Positions 1-4,967 are shown, numbered from the stretch's first letter. The stretch is 7,191 nt of DNA from Candidatus Falkowbacteria bacterium RIFOXYC2_FULL_48_21 (GCA_001778275.1 MFGM01000065.1:1-7191); one strand, 5' to 3'. A program made the numbers and translations. Notes: a model not told the origin generated them from the sequence alone.

Positions 1-24
1 TAACAAACCATAGGAGGTGCGGCC

Positions 25-270
25 ATGTTGGTAAAACTGTTTTTGTTGCTGGTTCTGGCGGTGCTGGTCGGTGCGATTCTCGTGGGCATTGCGCTCATCA
101 GAGATTCGATAAAGCCCTTCAAAGATGAGAAGGGCGAGCCGAGAACACTGACGGCGTTCGAGAAGTTCATTGTCGCAGTGGCAGGGAGCGCGTTCGTCCT
201 TGCGATTCTGGCACTGGTGCTTCCCGTGGATCATCCATGGATCAAGAAGTTCAAGCGCCAGAAGAGTTAA
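25..270 (+). CDS. Small two-helix membrane protein, unknown function
   Basis: This 81-residue protein is not one I recognise. The sequence shows two hydrophobic helices, about residues 3-24 and 47-67. They are separated by a charged loop (about 26-46, with RDSIKPFKDEKGEPR) and followed by a lysine/arginine-rich tail (KKFKRQKS). The basic tail suggests a cytoplasmic C-terminus, and two helices would then put the N-terminus on the same side with the loop outside; this topology is inferred. The start is well supported: AGGAGG at 12-17 lies seven bases before the ATG. A perfect hairpin follows the stop within six bases, so the gene probably ends a transcript whose beginning is left of the window. 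That it is a gene is fairly sure; its function is unknown. Confidence 0.75.
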   Translation: MLVKLFLLLVLAVLVGAILVGIALIRDSIKPFKDEKGEPRTLTAFEKFIVAVAGSAFVLAILALVLPVDHPWIKKFKRQKS

Positions 271-275
271 CAACG

Positions 276-297
276 GGGCGGAGAACATTCTCCGCCC
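276..297 (+). terminator. Hairpin terminator after the small membrane protein gene
   Basis: Perfect inverted repeat with ten-base arms (GGGCGGAGAA at 276-285, TTCTCCGCCC at 288-297) and CA between them, in practice a nine-pair GC-rich stem with an ACAT loop. It begins six bases after the stop codon. The downstream sequence (ACTTAATTCAG) has no real T-run, so termination may be weak or helped by other factors. Confidence 0.55.
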
Positions 298-301
298 ACT
301 T

Positions 302-335
302 AATTCAGTATTGAATTGAGAATTGAATATTGAAT
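302..335. repeat. AT-rich spacer with repeated TTGAAT and a small palindrome
   Basis: The spacer before the first DA1-like gene contains TTGAAT three times (311-316, 323-328, 330-335) and a palindrome AATTCA-GTAT-TGAATT (302-317). This could be operator or promoter material. No -35/-10 pair is convincing: the best match would place the transcript start only a few bases before the ATG at 364. It may be chance in AT-rich DNA. Confidence 0.25.
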
Positions 336-363
336 CAAGTTCATTTAAATAAGAGGTAAAAAA

Positions 364-1197
364 ATGTATCGTTGCGATTGCGGACGGTTTGTGTTCGATT
401 TACTGAATCTTGGCGAGAAAAAGTATTGTGCCGATTGCGCGCCACATTGCGAATTGTGCGGCCGAACGGTCGGCGTTGGAGTGACTTATGTGATGGCGGA
501 AAAGTTTTTTTGTGAAGCGTGTTATCCGGCCGTTCAACCCCGCTGTTATGTTTGTTCGCGGTCGATCGATGATAAGTACCACGAAACACCATGGGGAAAC
601 GTTTGCCAAAATTGTTTTCGGCCGGAACGGGTTTGTTTCACTTGCGGCGTGCAATTAAAAGCCGGGCAAGAGTTGCGACTGGCCGATTATCGAGTGAGCT
701 GCCCAACATGCGCGGCCACGGCCGTTTACAAAGTTGATAAAAGTTTGGTGTTGGAAGTCAAGCGGCGCCTGCGTTGGTTTCCGCGCAAGCACATCAGTTT
801 CGGCACGGTGGATGTGCGCAAGCTGCATGAACTGCGGCCGGTAAAAAGTGGTACCCTTTTGGGAATGTGTCAGACGATTACGGCGCAAACATTGACTTGT
901 GTCCAGGTTGTCAAGCATCAAATTTTGATTTTGTTCGGCTTACCGCGTGAAATATGTGAGGCATCGCTGGTGCATGAACTTTTTCACGCGTGGATACATG
1001 AAAACGTGCCTATTGACCGCTATACGGAAGCGGAAACGGAGTGGTTGTGCGAGCATATGGCGTTCAATTTCTTGCGATCAATCAAGGCGCAAGATCATTG
1101 GATAAGGAGGATTGAGTCCAGCCGTGATCAGTATCCGGAGGTTCGCGATTTGAAAAATCACGGTCAAGAAACGATTGTGCGTTTTTTGAAGCGTTAA
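364..1197 (+). CDS. LIM-like zinc-finger / DA1-type metallopeptidase (four zinc sites)
   Basis: Predicted cytosolic zinc metallopeptidase of the DA1 type, 277 residues, with no signal peptide or membrane segment. The N-terminus has eight cysteine pairs: C4/C6, C22/C25, C29/C32, C50/C53, C61/C64, C81/C84, C91/C94 and C113/C116. This spacing suits four zinc sites in two LIM-like double fingers. A linker (about 120-180) leads to the peptidase core, with ILILFGLPR at 187-195 and HELFHAW at 204-210. H204 and H208 would bind zinc and E205 would be catalytic; E226 in TEWLCEH is the likely third ligand by comparison with 'EEGICQ' of plant DA1. Known family: plant DA1 is a LIM-containing peptidase, activated by ubiquitination, that cleaves growth regulators. 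The bacterial substrate is unknown. AGAGGT at 352-357 supports the ATG. It is paralogous to the gene at 2396-3118. Domain assignment is fairly sure; activity is inferred. Confidence 0.82.
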   Translation: MYRCDCGRFVFDLLNLGEKKYCADCAPHCELCGRTVGVGVTYVMAEKFFCEACYPAVQPRCYVCSRSIDDKYHETPWGNVCQNCFRPERVCFTCGVQLKAGQELRLADYRVSCPTCAATAVYKVDKSLVLEVKRRLRWFPRKHISFGTVDVRKLHELRPVKSGTLLGMCQTITAQTLTCVQVVKHQILILFGLPREICEASLVHELFHAWIHENVPIDRYTEAETEWLCEHMAFNFLRSIKAQDHWIRRIESSRDQYPEVRDLKNHGQETIVRFLKR

Positions 1198-1204
1198 TTT
1201 CACA

Positions 1205-1228
1205 GAGGCAATGCTCGGCCATTGCCTC
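1205..1228 (+). terminator. Hairpin, probable terminator or attenuator
   Basis: Perfect nine-base arms GAGGCAATG (1205-1213) and CATTGCCTC (1220-1228) with a six-base loop, starting seven bases after the stop of the first DA1-like gene. The following GTCTATTTAA is only modestly T-rich. It may end the first gene's transcript, or act as a partial stop that lowers expression of the two genes downstream. Confidence 0.5.
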
Positions 1229-1240
1229 GTCTATTTAAGG

Positions 1241-1272
1241 ATTTAACTTGTTCTGTATCGCTTGAGTTAAAT
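1241..1272. repeat. Inverted repeat upstream of the membrane protein gene
   Basis: ATTTAACT (1241-1248) and AGTTAAAT (1265-1272) are perfect eight-base inverted arms 16 bases apart, about 40 bases before the ATG at 1311. The spacing and position would suit an operator for a dimeric regulator. No clear -10/-35 pair accompanies it: the TTGACA at 1290-1295 is too close to the gene to serve as a -35 box. AT-rich chance pairing is possible. Confidence 0.25.
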
Positions 1273-1300
1273 TTTTGAACAGACGTTCGTTGACAATAAC

Positions 1301-1305
1301 GGAGG
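1301..1305 (+). promoter_or_regulatory. Ribosome binding site that sets the start at 1311
   Basis: GGAGG lies five bases before the ATG at 1311. The frame is open upstream to a TTG at 1275, which has no such site, so the ATG is preferred and the protein then begins directly with its first membrane helix. Confidence 0.75.
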
Positions 1306-1310
1306 ATGAA

Positions 1311-2381
1311 ATGAAAACAAGTAAATTCGTTGCGGGCTTGGTAATTTTGGGATTGGCCGTTTTAATTCTGATTGGCATGGTGAAATTCGCGTCCGTGCTC
1401 GGATTCCTCATGTTTTATCCGTACATCGTGCAACAGGTGGCCGGGTATGGTTTGAATCAGTACTTGGCGCAGGCGATCGGCGTGGTTGTCGGCGCGGCTC
1501 TTTGGTTCGTGGTGCTCAAGCTGTTTTTTGCTTGGCGTGAAAAAAAGCGCATGCTGGGTTTCGGCATTTTGATCGGTTTTTATGTACTGCATCTTTTGGT
1601 CATGTTCATATTGCCCGGTGACGCATTGGTGCATCCCATGACCGGTGAACGACAATTTTGCGCGGTGAATAAATTGACCGGGCGGATTGAAAGATTTGAA
1701 ACGGAACAGTTTGATCGGTTTGGTGAGAAGGCCAAGGAATGCACGCTCGATCAAATTGAAAAGTTTGAACGCGAAAAGTTATTCGCCGAAGGCGAAAATC
1801 TGGAAGTGCCGCTCGGCACCGTGCGCAAAGGTTTCATCAGTCCGGTTACGGGTGCGCCGTTATTCTACTTTTGTGAAGACGCGAGCAACTTGCCGCATTT
1901 CTATGTCGCTTCGGGCTATTGCCCTTGGGGCGATCAGTTGCAAGCGGTGACGAAGGAGGTGTTGCAAAAGTATGAGAAGATTAAATCCGAAGCCGCGGTC
2001 GTGAGTTTGCCGACAACGCCAATCGTGACGGTTCAGGAAAAAGAAGCTGTGCCGGAAAAGGGCTGGTTTTGGGGGTTTAGAGAGAGAACGGAAACAGAGG
2101 TGCTATTTTGGGTTTTGTGCGTCATGGCGGTGGTCGGATTATTAATCCCTTGTTCGAATATGCTTTTTGGTTGTGCTTCTGATGCTGCCGGTTTGGTGGG
2201 GACGGTAATGTCTGTAGGAGTTTGGCTTTTTCTTTGTGTCTTATATGCCAATTGCGCATTGTTTCTCCTCGAGACAGAAACACCCCAGGCCATTGCTTAC
2301 GTGCTCACGGTTTTTGTTCATACTGTTTCCTTGTACGCATATGCGCTCATCGTCAAAGCATTGTTTGACCTACAATATTGA
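1311..2381 (+). CDS. Polytopic membrane protein with two P-x-T-G repeat modules, unknown function
   Basis: This 356-residue protein is not one I can name. Hydrophobic segments lie at about 7-38, 51-74, 81-102, 263-282, 292-320 and 326-349, with a soluble region (about 103-262) between the third and fourth. That region holds two ungapped 46-residue repeats (108-153 and 177-222). Each opens with P-x-T-G, has an aromatic-x-x-aromatic-Gly motif in its second half (FDRFG, YCPWG), and ends in T...K-aromatic-E. Each repeat has two cysteines (C117, C144; C188, C204). Known or recalled: 'PxTG...GY.P..G..L..VT' motifs occur in uncharacterised bacterial proteins. If the N-terminus is cytoplasmic, three helices would place the repeats outside the membrane; this is inferred. 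The gene sits between two DA1-like peptidase genes, and the second starts only 14 bases after this stop, which implies cotranslation and perhaps a shared role as partner or substrate. Confidence 0.75.
   Translation: MKTSKFVAGLVILGLAVLILIGMVKFASVLGFLMFYPYIVQQVAGYGLNQYLAQAIGVVVGAALWFVVLKLFFAWREKKRMLGFGILIGFYVLHLLVMFILPGDALVHPMTGERQFCAVNKLTGRIERFETEQFDRFGEKAKECTLDQIEKFEREKLFAEGENLEVPLGTVRKGFISPVTGAPLFYFCEDASNLPHFYVASGYCPWGDQLQAVTKEVLQKYEKIKSEAAVVSLPTTPIVTVQEKEAVPEKGWFWGFRERTETEVLFWVLCVMAVVGLLIPCSNMLFGCASDAAGLVGTVMSVGVWLFLCVLYANCALFLLETETPQAIAYVLTVFVHTVSLYAYALIVKALFDLQY
1632..1976 (+). repeat. Two tandem 46-residue P-x-T-G modules inside the membrane protein
   Basis: Residues 108-153 (bases 1632-1769) and 177-222 (bases 1839-1976) align without gaps. 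By eye, 8 of 46 positions are identical, and aromatic or acidic substitutions are conservative at several others. Shared anchors are P-x-T-G at the start, F at position 9, F/Y at 27, F/W then G at 30-31, T at 38 and K-F/Y-E at the end. The copies are protein-level repeats only; the DNA has diverged. Confidence 0.6.
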
Positions 2382-2383
2382 AC

Positions 2384-2388
2384 AAGGG
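2384..2388 (+). promoter_or_regulatory. Ribosome binding site that sets the start at 2396
   Basis: AAGGG is seven bases before the ATG at 2396. The frame also contains a TTG at 2378 overlapping the upstream stop (TTGA). Both could allow coupled translation, but the ATG with this site is the more likely start and gives 240 residues. Confidence 0.6.
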
Positions 2389-2395
2389 CGGTAAC

Positions 2396-3118
2396 ATGAA
2401 CGCGAATGAAGAGATTTGTCATGTTTGTTTTCATCCGGTCAAGCGGAAGCTTTATGAAACGAGCACGGGAAAAATGCTGTGCGTCGCGTGCATGCGCCGG
2501 AATCGTAATTGCTTTGCCTGTGACACGCTGACGGTAAAAGACAAGGCGTTGCGGTTTTCCGATGGGCGTTATGTTTGTTCGGAATGCGCACGCAAGGCAG
2601 TGTATGAAATCAACGCAAAGCGTTTCGCCGCGATTAAAGGGCGTTTAGCCTGGGCTCCGAAGATGCCCGTGAAATTCAAGATTGTCAGTCGAGAAACCTT
2701 GCCCAGGCGTCGCCGGCGCACGCCTCTAAATTTTGGGCAGAGCAAGGCGCTTTATGAGTCGCATGGCAGGCAATTGTTGATCGTCTCACACGAAATAGAA
2801 ATCTTGATCGGTTTGCCGGTGGTGCTGTTTGAAGCGATTGTCGTGCATGAATTATTCCATGCTTGGCTCCACGAAAATTTCGCGGTCGGAATAATGAATC
2901 GTGACGAGGAAGAATGGTTGTGTGAGCATTTGGCTCTTTTGTATCTGCGCGCGTGTCGTGCGAAAAAGCCGTGGCGCAAGGTGGTGCAGGCGAGGCGTGA
3001 GCAATATCGATTTAAACGCGCCGACGAATTTAAAGAAAGGACGCAAAAACAAGTCATAAAGCAACTTCTGACTGAAGCAAGAAAGAATCGAAAACGCCGC
3101 AACCGTTGCCCAACATGA
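2396..3118 (+). CDS. LIM-like zinc-finger / DA1-type metallopeptidase (two zinc sites)
   Basis: Shorter paralog of the protein encoded at 364-1197, 240 residues, predicted cytosolic zinc metallopeptidase. It has four cysteine pairs (C8/C11, C29/C32, C39/C42, C61/C64), one LIM-like double finger matching the second double finger of the larger paralog. A linker with five consecutive arginines (104-108) leads to the peptidase core. There, EILIGLP is at 135-141 and HELFHAW at 151-157, with H151 and H155 as zinc ligands and E152 catalytic. EEWLCEH at 172-178 supplies a likely third ligand, E173. The tail is very basic (EARKNRKRRNR). The linker lacks the 'GMC' found in the paralog, which corresponds to 'GLC' in plant DA1, so this copy seems more diverged. 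It starts 14 bases after the membrane protein gene, so the two are probably one transcript ending at the terminator just downstream. Substrate and activation are unknown. Confidence 0.82.
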   Translation: MNANEEICHVCFHPVKRKLYETSTGKMLCVACMRRNRNCFACDTLTVKDKALRFSDGRYVCSECARKAVYEINAKRFAAIKGRLAWAPKMPVKFKIVSRETLPRRRRRTPLNFGQSKALYESHGRQLLIVSHEIEILIGLPVVLFEAIVVHELFHAWLHENFAVGIMNRDEEEWLCEHLALLYLRACRAKKPWRKVVQARREQYRFKRADEFKERTQKQVIKQLLTEARKNRKRRNRCPT

Positions 3119-3119
3119 G

Positions 3120-3145
3120 CGCCTTGTTGTTACGAGGCGTTTTTT
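3120..3145 (+). terminator. Intrinsic terminator of the DA1-like block
   Basis: CGCCTTG (3120-3126) pairs with CGAGGCG (3133-3139), with one U-G pair and a six-base loop TTGTTA. Six T residues (3140-3145) follow immediately. It begins two bases after the stop codon, in the classic position and form. Confidence 0.85.
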
Positions 3146-3205
3146 ATTGTAATAAAGTTGAAGTTTTGTTAAGTTTAACCACCTTTTTTATTTACCATTG
3201 ACAAA

Positions 3206-3298
3206 ATGCTGTCTAATTTTGGCGACCTCGTGGCATACCCGCAAAATGTTTTTGCGGCTGTGCTGCCATATCTCGCAGGGTTAGAGCTGAAGGAATAA
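3206..3298 (+). CDS. Possible 30-residue small protein (alternatively part of a structured RNA)
   Basis: An ATG at 3206 opens a 30-codon frame ending in TAA at 3296-3298, just before a strong terminator. The predicted peptide begins MLSNFGDLVAYPQN and continues with a short hydrophobic stretch (VFAAVLPYLAGL, 15-26) and ELKE, so it could form an amphipathic or membrane-associated helix. There is no Shine-Dalgarno site. Upstream, TTGTTA (3166-3171) and TATTTA (3189-3194) are 17 bases apart but are poor promoter matches. The frame overlaps a nested inverted-repeat structure that could instead be an RNA element. I do not recognise the peptide. Confidence 0.25.
   Translation: MLSNFGDLVAYPQNVFAAVLPYLAGLELKE
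3222..3276 (+). ncRNA. Nested inverted-repeat element, candidate structured RNA
   Basis: Three nested pairings share one centre: GCGA (3222-3225) with TCGC (3273-3276), TGGCA (3231-3235) with TGCCA (3264-3268), and CCGCAAAA (3239-3246) with TTTTGCGG (3250-3257) around a TGT loop. A terminator follows on the same strand at 3304-3335, so a short structured transcript is conceivable. The strand is uncertain, no known RNA family was recognised, and the same bases can be read as a 30-codon ORF. Confidence 0.3.
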
Positions 3299-3303
3299 AA
3301 AGG

Positions 3304-3325
3304 GCACCCCATCGTGATGGGGTGC
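3304..3325. terminator. Bidirectional terminator between the convergent regions
   Basis: GCACCCCATC (3304-3313) and GATGGGGTGC (3316-3325) are perfect ten-base arms. On the + strand the hairpin is followed by TTTCTTGTTT. On the minus strand it is followed by CCTTTTTATT. It lies 25 bases past the stop of the minus-strand rhomboid gene, for which it is the evident terminator, and would also stop transcripts arriving from the left. Confidence 0.85.
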
Positions 3326-3350
3326 TTTCTTGTTTGAATAAAATATGTGT

Positions 3351-3929
3351 TCAATTTTTTTTCGTTAGAAAATGTCCGAATCCGGATCCGCACGTGCCGC
3401 CGATGATGTGGGCGAAGTGCGATATGCCGTCGTTTTGGAAGGCTCCGACCATTTCCTTCGTGATGTACAAAAGAACAACGAGGAGAAACGTTAACGGCAG
3501 GCGGCCGTTCTTCATGCCGGAAAAAGAGGAAAGCATGATAAACATGAATACGATGCCGGAAGCTCCAATAAGGCCGTTTGAAAATAAAAGCGCATTCAAA
3601 AGTACCGTCACGACGGCCGTGGCCGCGATTAGCAGTGCCAGTTTGCCGCTACCATATTTTTCTTCGAGCAGTGGACCGAGAATCAGAATGAATCCGAAAT
3701 TACCGATTAGGTGCGTCCAATTCGCGTGCGCGAAAATGTGAGTGACGAGGCCGGAGTAGAAAAACGGATTGAAAAGCGATACCGTGCCCGAAGCGCCAAG
3801 AAAACCGGAAACCGTTTGTCCAAAGATGGACGTGAGCACGCTCACGACCGCGGCGATCAAGGCGAAAGTCAGGGTGACCGGTGCGTTGTACTCAAGCTTG
3901 AGTTTGCGCAAAACATTGCTAAGATTCAT
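3351..3929 (-). CDS. Rhomboid family intramembrane serine protease
   Basis: Predicted membrane-embedded serine protease of 192 residues that would cleave transmembrane substrates within or near the bilayer. About six hydrophobic segments are visible (roughly 17-37, 52-66, 74-88, 97-117, 119-134, 143-160), with a further one near 172-188. The rhomboid signatures are present: H68 and H73 with N77 in HANWTHLIGN, the catalytic serine S124 in GASG, and the catalytic histidine H174 in HFAHIIGG. GPLLEEKYGSGK at 85-96 also fits the family. The length suits a minimal bacterial rhomboid without an extra cytosolic domain. The start is fixed by AGGAG at 3940-3936 and by a promoter whose predicted transcript start lies about 54 bases upstream. 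A longer in-frame reading to 4073 would run through that promoter and is rejected. It is divergent from the ccdA-like gene and ends at a strong terminator. The substrate is unknown. Confidence 0.92.
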   Translation of the reverse strand: MNLSNVLRKLKLEYNAPVTLTFALIAAVVSVLTSIFGQTVSGFLGASGTVSLFNPFFYSGLVTHIFAHANWTHLIGNFGFILILGPLLEEKYGSGKLALLIAATAVVTVLLNALLFSNGLIGASGIVFMFIMLSSFSGMKNGRLPLTFLLVVLLYITKEMVGAFQNDGISHFAHIIGGTCGSGFGHFLTKKN

Positions 3930-3935
3930 CTCTTT

Positions 3936-3940
3936 CTCCT
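3936..3940 (-). promoter_or_regulatory. Ribosome binding site that sets the rhomboid start
   Basis: On the minus strand AGGAG is followed by six bases and the ATG at 3929. This selects the 192-residue product over the 240-residue in-frame extension. Confidence 0.8.
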
Positions 3941-3963
3941 TTGTTAAGTGATTTGTTAAGTGA
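3940..3963. repeat. Perfect 12-base tandem duplication in the rhomboid leader
   Basis: TTTGTTAAGTGA occurs twice head to tail (3940-3951 and 3952-3963), directly before the ribosome binding site of the rhomboid gene. It lies inside the predicted 5' untranslated region, so it lengthens the leader by one unit and could be a regulatory half-site pair or a slippage product. Confidence 0.7.
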
Positions 3964-3989
3964 AAAGAACGATTTGATGCCGACTGCGC

Positions 3990-4018
3990 ATGATAGCAAA
4001 GAGATATTGCCATGTCAA
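3990..4018 (-). promoter_or_regulatory. Sigma-70-type promoter of the rhomboid gene
   Basis: On the minus strand TTGACA (4018-4013) is followed by exactly 17 bases and TATCAT (3995-3990): a perfect -35 box with a five-of-six -10 box. Transcription would begin near 3983, giving a leader of about 54 bases before the ATG at 3929. Confidence 0.8.
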
Positions 4019-4041
4019 GCGCGATGATTGTTCTTTGCCTG

Positions 4042-4061
4042 CGCTTTGCTAAAGCAAAGCG
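4042..4061. repeat. Short palindrome at the edge of the REP-like cluster
   Basis: CGCTTTGCT (4042-4050) and AGCAAAGCG (4053-4061) are perfect nine-base arms with two bases between. The motif resembles the CGCTT-TAGCG units further right and lies just upstream of the rhomboid -35 box, outside any gene. Confidence 0.6.
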
Positions 4062-4077
4062 AATGAAGCGCATCTAT

Positions 4078-4172
4078 CCCGCTGAAGCGTGGTGAAGAAT
4101 ATGGGGAATTCGTCGGCGCGACGCACGTCGCGCCGACGAATTCCCAACAACGGTTTACCCCGCTTCAGCGGG
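4078..4172. repeat. Long nested inverted repeat with a 20-base-arm perfect core (REP/BIME-like)
   Basis: The core is a perfect palindrome: arms 4104-4123 and 4126-4145, 20 bases each and very GC-rich, around CA. It is flanked by CCCGCTGAAGCG (4078-4089) and CGCTTCAGCGGG (4161-4172), which pair perfectly. GGTGAA (4091-4096) also pairs with TTTACC (4154-4159) using one G-T. The whole element can fold into a 95-base interrupted hairpin. It lies between two divergent promoters, so it is not a terminator of a neighbouring gene. It resembles the bacterial interspersed elements made of paired REP units. No transposase is present in the window. Confidence 0.75.
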
Positions 4173-4224
4173 AAAGCGCGAGTTACAGTGTTCAACGGTT
4201 CACCTCGCTTTAGCGAGAAAGCGC
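4148..4224. repeat. Two direct copies of a 32-base hairpin unit, 45-base period
   Basis: Positions 4148-4179 and 4193-4224 match at 28 of 32 bases. Each contains a hairpin: CCCGCT-TC-AGCGGG (4159-4172) and CTCGCT-TT-AGCGAG (4204-4217). Two of the four differences fall on pairing partners (4160 with 4171, 4205 with 4216), changing C-G to T-A and preserving the stem. An inverted copy of the same unit lies at 4079-4096. Confidence 0.7.
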
Positions 4225-4267
4225 TAATCGCGTTGGGTATGGATAAGTTCCCTTGGCCGTGCTTTTG

Positions 4268-4276
4268 TGCTATAAT
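4268..4276 (+). promoter_or_regulatory. Extended -10 promoter of the ccdA-like gene
   Basis: TGCTATAAT is a consensus TATAAT (4271-4276) preceded by the TGn extension. There is no good -35 box: TTCCCT at 4248-4253 has the right 17-base spacing but matches poorly, as is usual for extended -10 promoters. Transcription would start near 4283, leaving a leader of only about 16 bases before the ATG at 4299. Confidence 0.7.
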
Positions 4277-4298
4277 GCCACAAGAAAAGATTCCGCCT

Positions 4299-4967
4299 AT
4301 GTCGTCAATCACCCTTCCTTTAATTATCGGCACCGCCGCTGTGGATTCGATCAATCCATGCGCGTTTGCGGTTTTGATTTTTCTGATTTTGTATCTCATG
4401 GCCGTGAAAGATAAAAAGCGCATGTTGGTGATTGGTTTAGTTTACGTTTTTATAGTTTACCTGGCCTATTTTCTCGCCGGTCTCGGATTGTTAAGCTTTA
4501 TCCAGAGTATTCACGTGACCAAGTTTTTTTATAACTTTACGGCCGCGCTGTCCATCTTGCTCGGTTTGTACTCGTTGAAGGAAGCTTTTTGGCATGGCCA
4601 TGGTTTATCTCTCGGCATACCGGAATCAAAAAAGTCGTTACTTCAGAAGTTTATCAAACAAGCTACCATCCCGGCCGCGGTTATCCTTGGTTTGTTGGTG
4701 GCGTTGTTTGAACTGCCATGCACCGGCGGCGTTTATCTGGCTGTCTTGTCTTTACTGGCGGACAAGAATACGTGGTGGCAAGCGTTCGGGTATTTACTGA
4801 TATACAATTTTATATTTGTTTTGCCGTTGCTGGTGATTTTGCTGGCTGTTTACTTCGGTCTGCCGCCGGAAAAGGTGGAGGCGTGGCGACAAGAAAAGAA
4901 AAAGTGGATGAAGTTGGCGATTGGGGCGGTATTGATCGTGCTTGGCGTTGTTATGTTGGTGATTTGA
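4299..4967 (+). CDS. ccdA-like: CcdA/DsbD-beta-like thiol:disulfide membrane carrier
   Basis: Predicted membrane protein of 222 residues that passes reducing electrons from cytosolic thioredoxin to envelope thiol proteins. It belongs to the CcdA/DsbD transmembrane family. Six hydrophobic segments fit the family (about 5-34, 41-67, 76-95, 121-155, 161-187, 203-222). The two expected redox cysteines are visible, C21 in INPC of the first helix and C141 in ELPCTGG of the fourth, so the protein looks active. A fuller cytochrome-c role is not implied, since no haem-handling gene is seen. The ATG at 4299 is chosen because the extended -10 promoter at 4268-4276 overlaps the next in-frame ATG (4275). 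The longer reading back to 4089 would run through the perfect palindrome. There is no Shine-Dalgarno site and the leader is short. It is divergent from the rhomboid gene. Confidence 0.88.
   Translation: MSSITLPLIIGTAAVDSINPCAFAVLIFLILYLMAVKDKKRMLVIGLVYVFIVYLAYFLAGLGLLSFIQSIHVTKFFYNFTAALSILLGLYSLKEAFWHGHGLSLGIPESKKSLLQKFIKQATIPAAVILGLLVALFELPCTGGVYLAVLSLLADKNTWWQAFGYLLIYNFIFVLPLLVILLAVYFGLPPEKVEAWRQEKKKWMKLAIGAVLIVLGVVMLVI

Noticed and set aside
364..1197. Classification as RING or rubredoxin-like zinc protein only
   Set aside because: The cysteine order is pairwise and LIM-like, and the downstream HELFHAW domain with 'GLPR' ties it to the DA1 peptidases.
1290..1295. Perfect TTGACA as a -35 box for the membrane protein gene
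   Set aside because: A -10 box at normal spacing would fall inside the coding sequence after the ATG at 1311, and none is there.
3175..3393. A 72-codon minus-strand frame past the rhomboid gene
   Set aside because: It crosses the terminator at 3304-3325 and overlaps the rhomboid 3' end in another frame, with no start signals.
3930..4073. A 48-residue N-terminal extension of the rhomboid protein
   Set aside because: It runs through the TTGACA/TATCAT promoter and the 12-base duplication, while ATG 3929 has a proper ribosome binding site.
4078..4224. CRISPR array
   Set aside because: The units are few, palindromic and imperfect, occur in both orientations, and lack uniform unique spacers and cas genes.
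4089..4298. A 70-residue N-terminal extension of the ccdA-like protein
   Set aside because: It would be encoded by the perfect palindrome, the hairpin units and the promoter at 4268-4276. The family starts at the first membrane helix, as the ATG at 4299 does.
4049..4423. A 124-codon minus-strand reading across the repeat cluster
   Set aside because: It overlaps the start of the ccdA-like gene and the palindromes, and its apparent repeats (e.g. FSLKRGEPL, FPLKRGKPL) are translations of the hairpin units.
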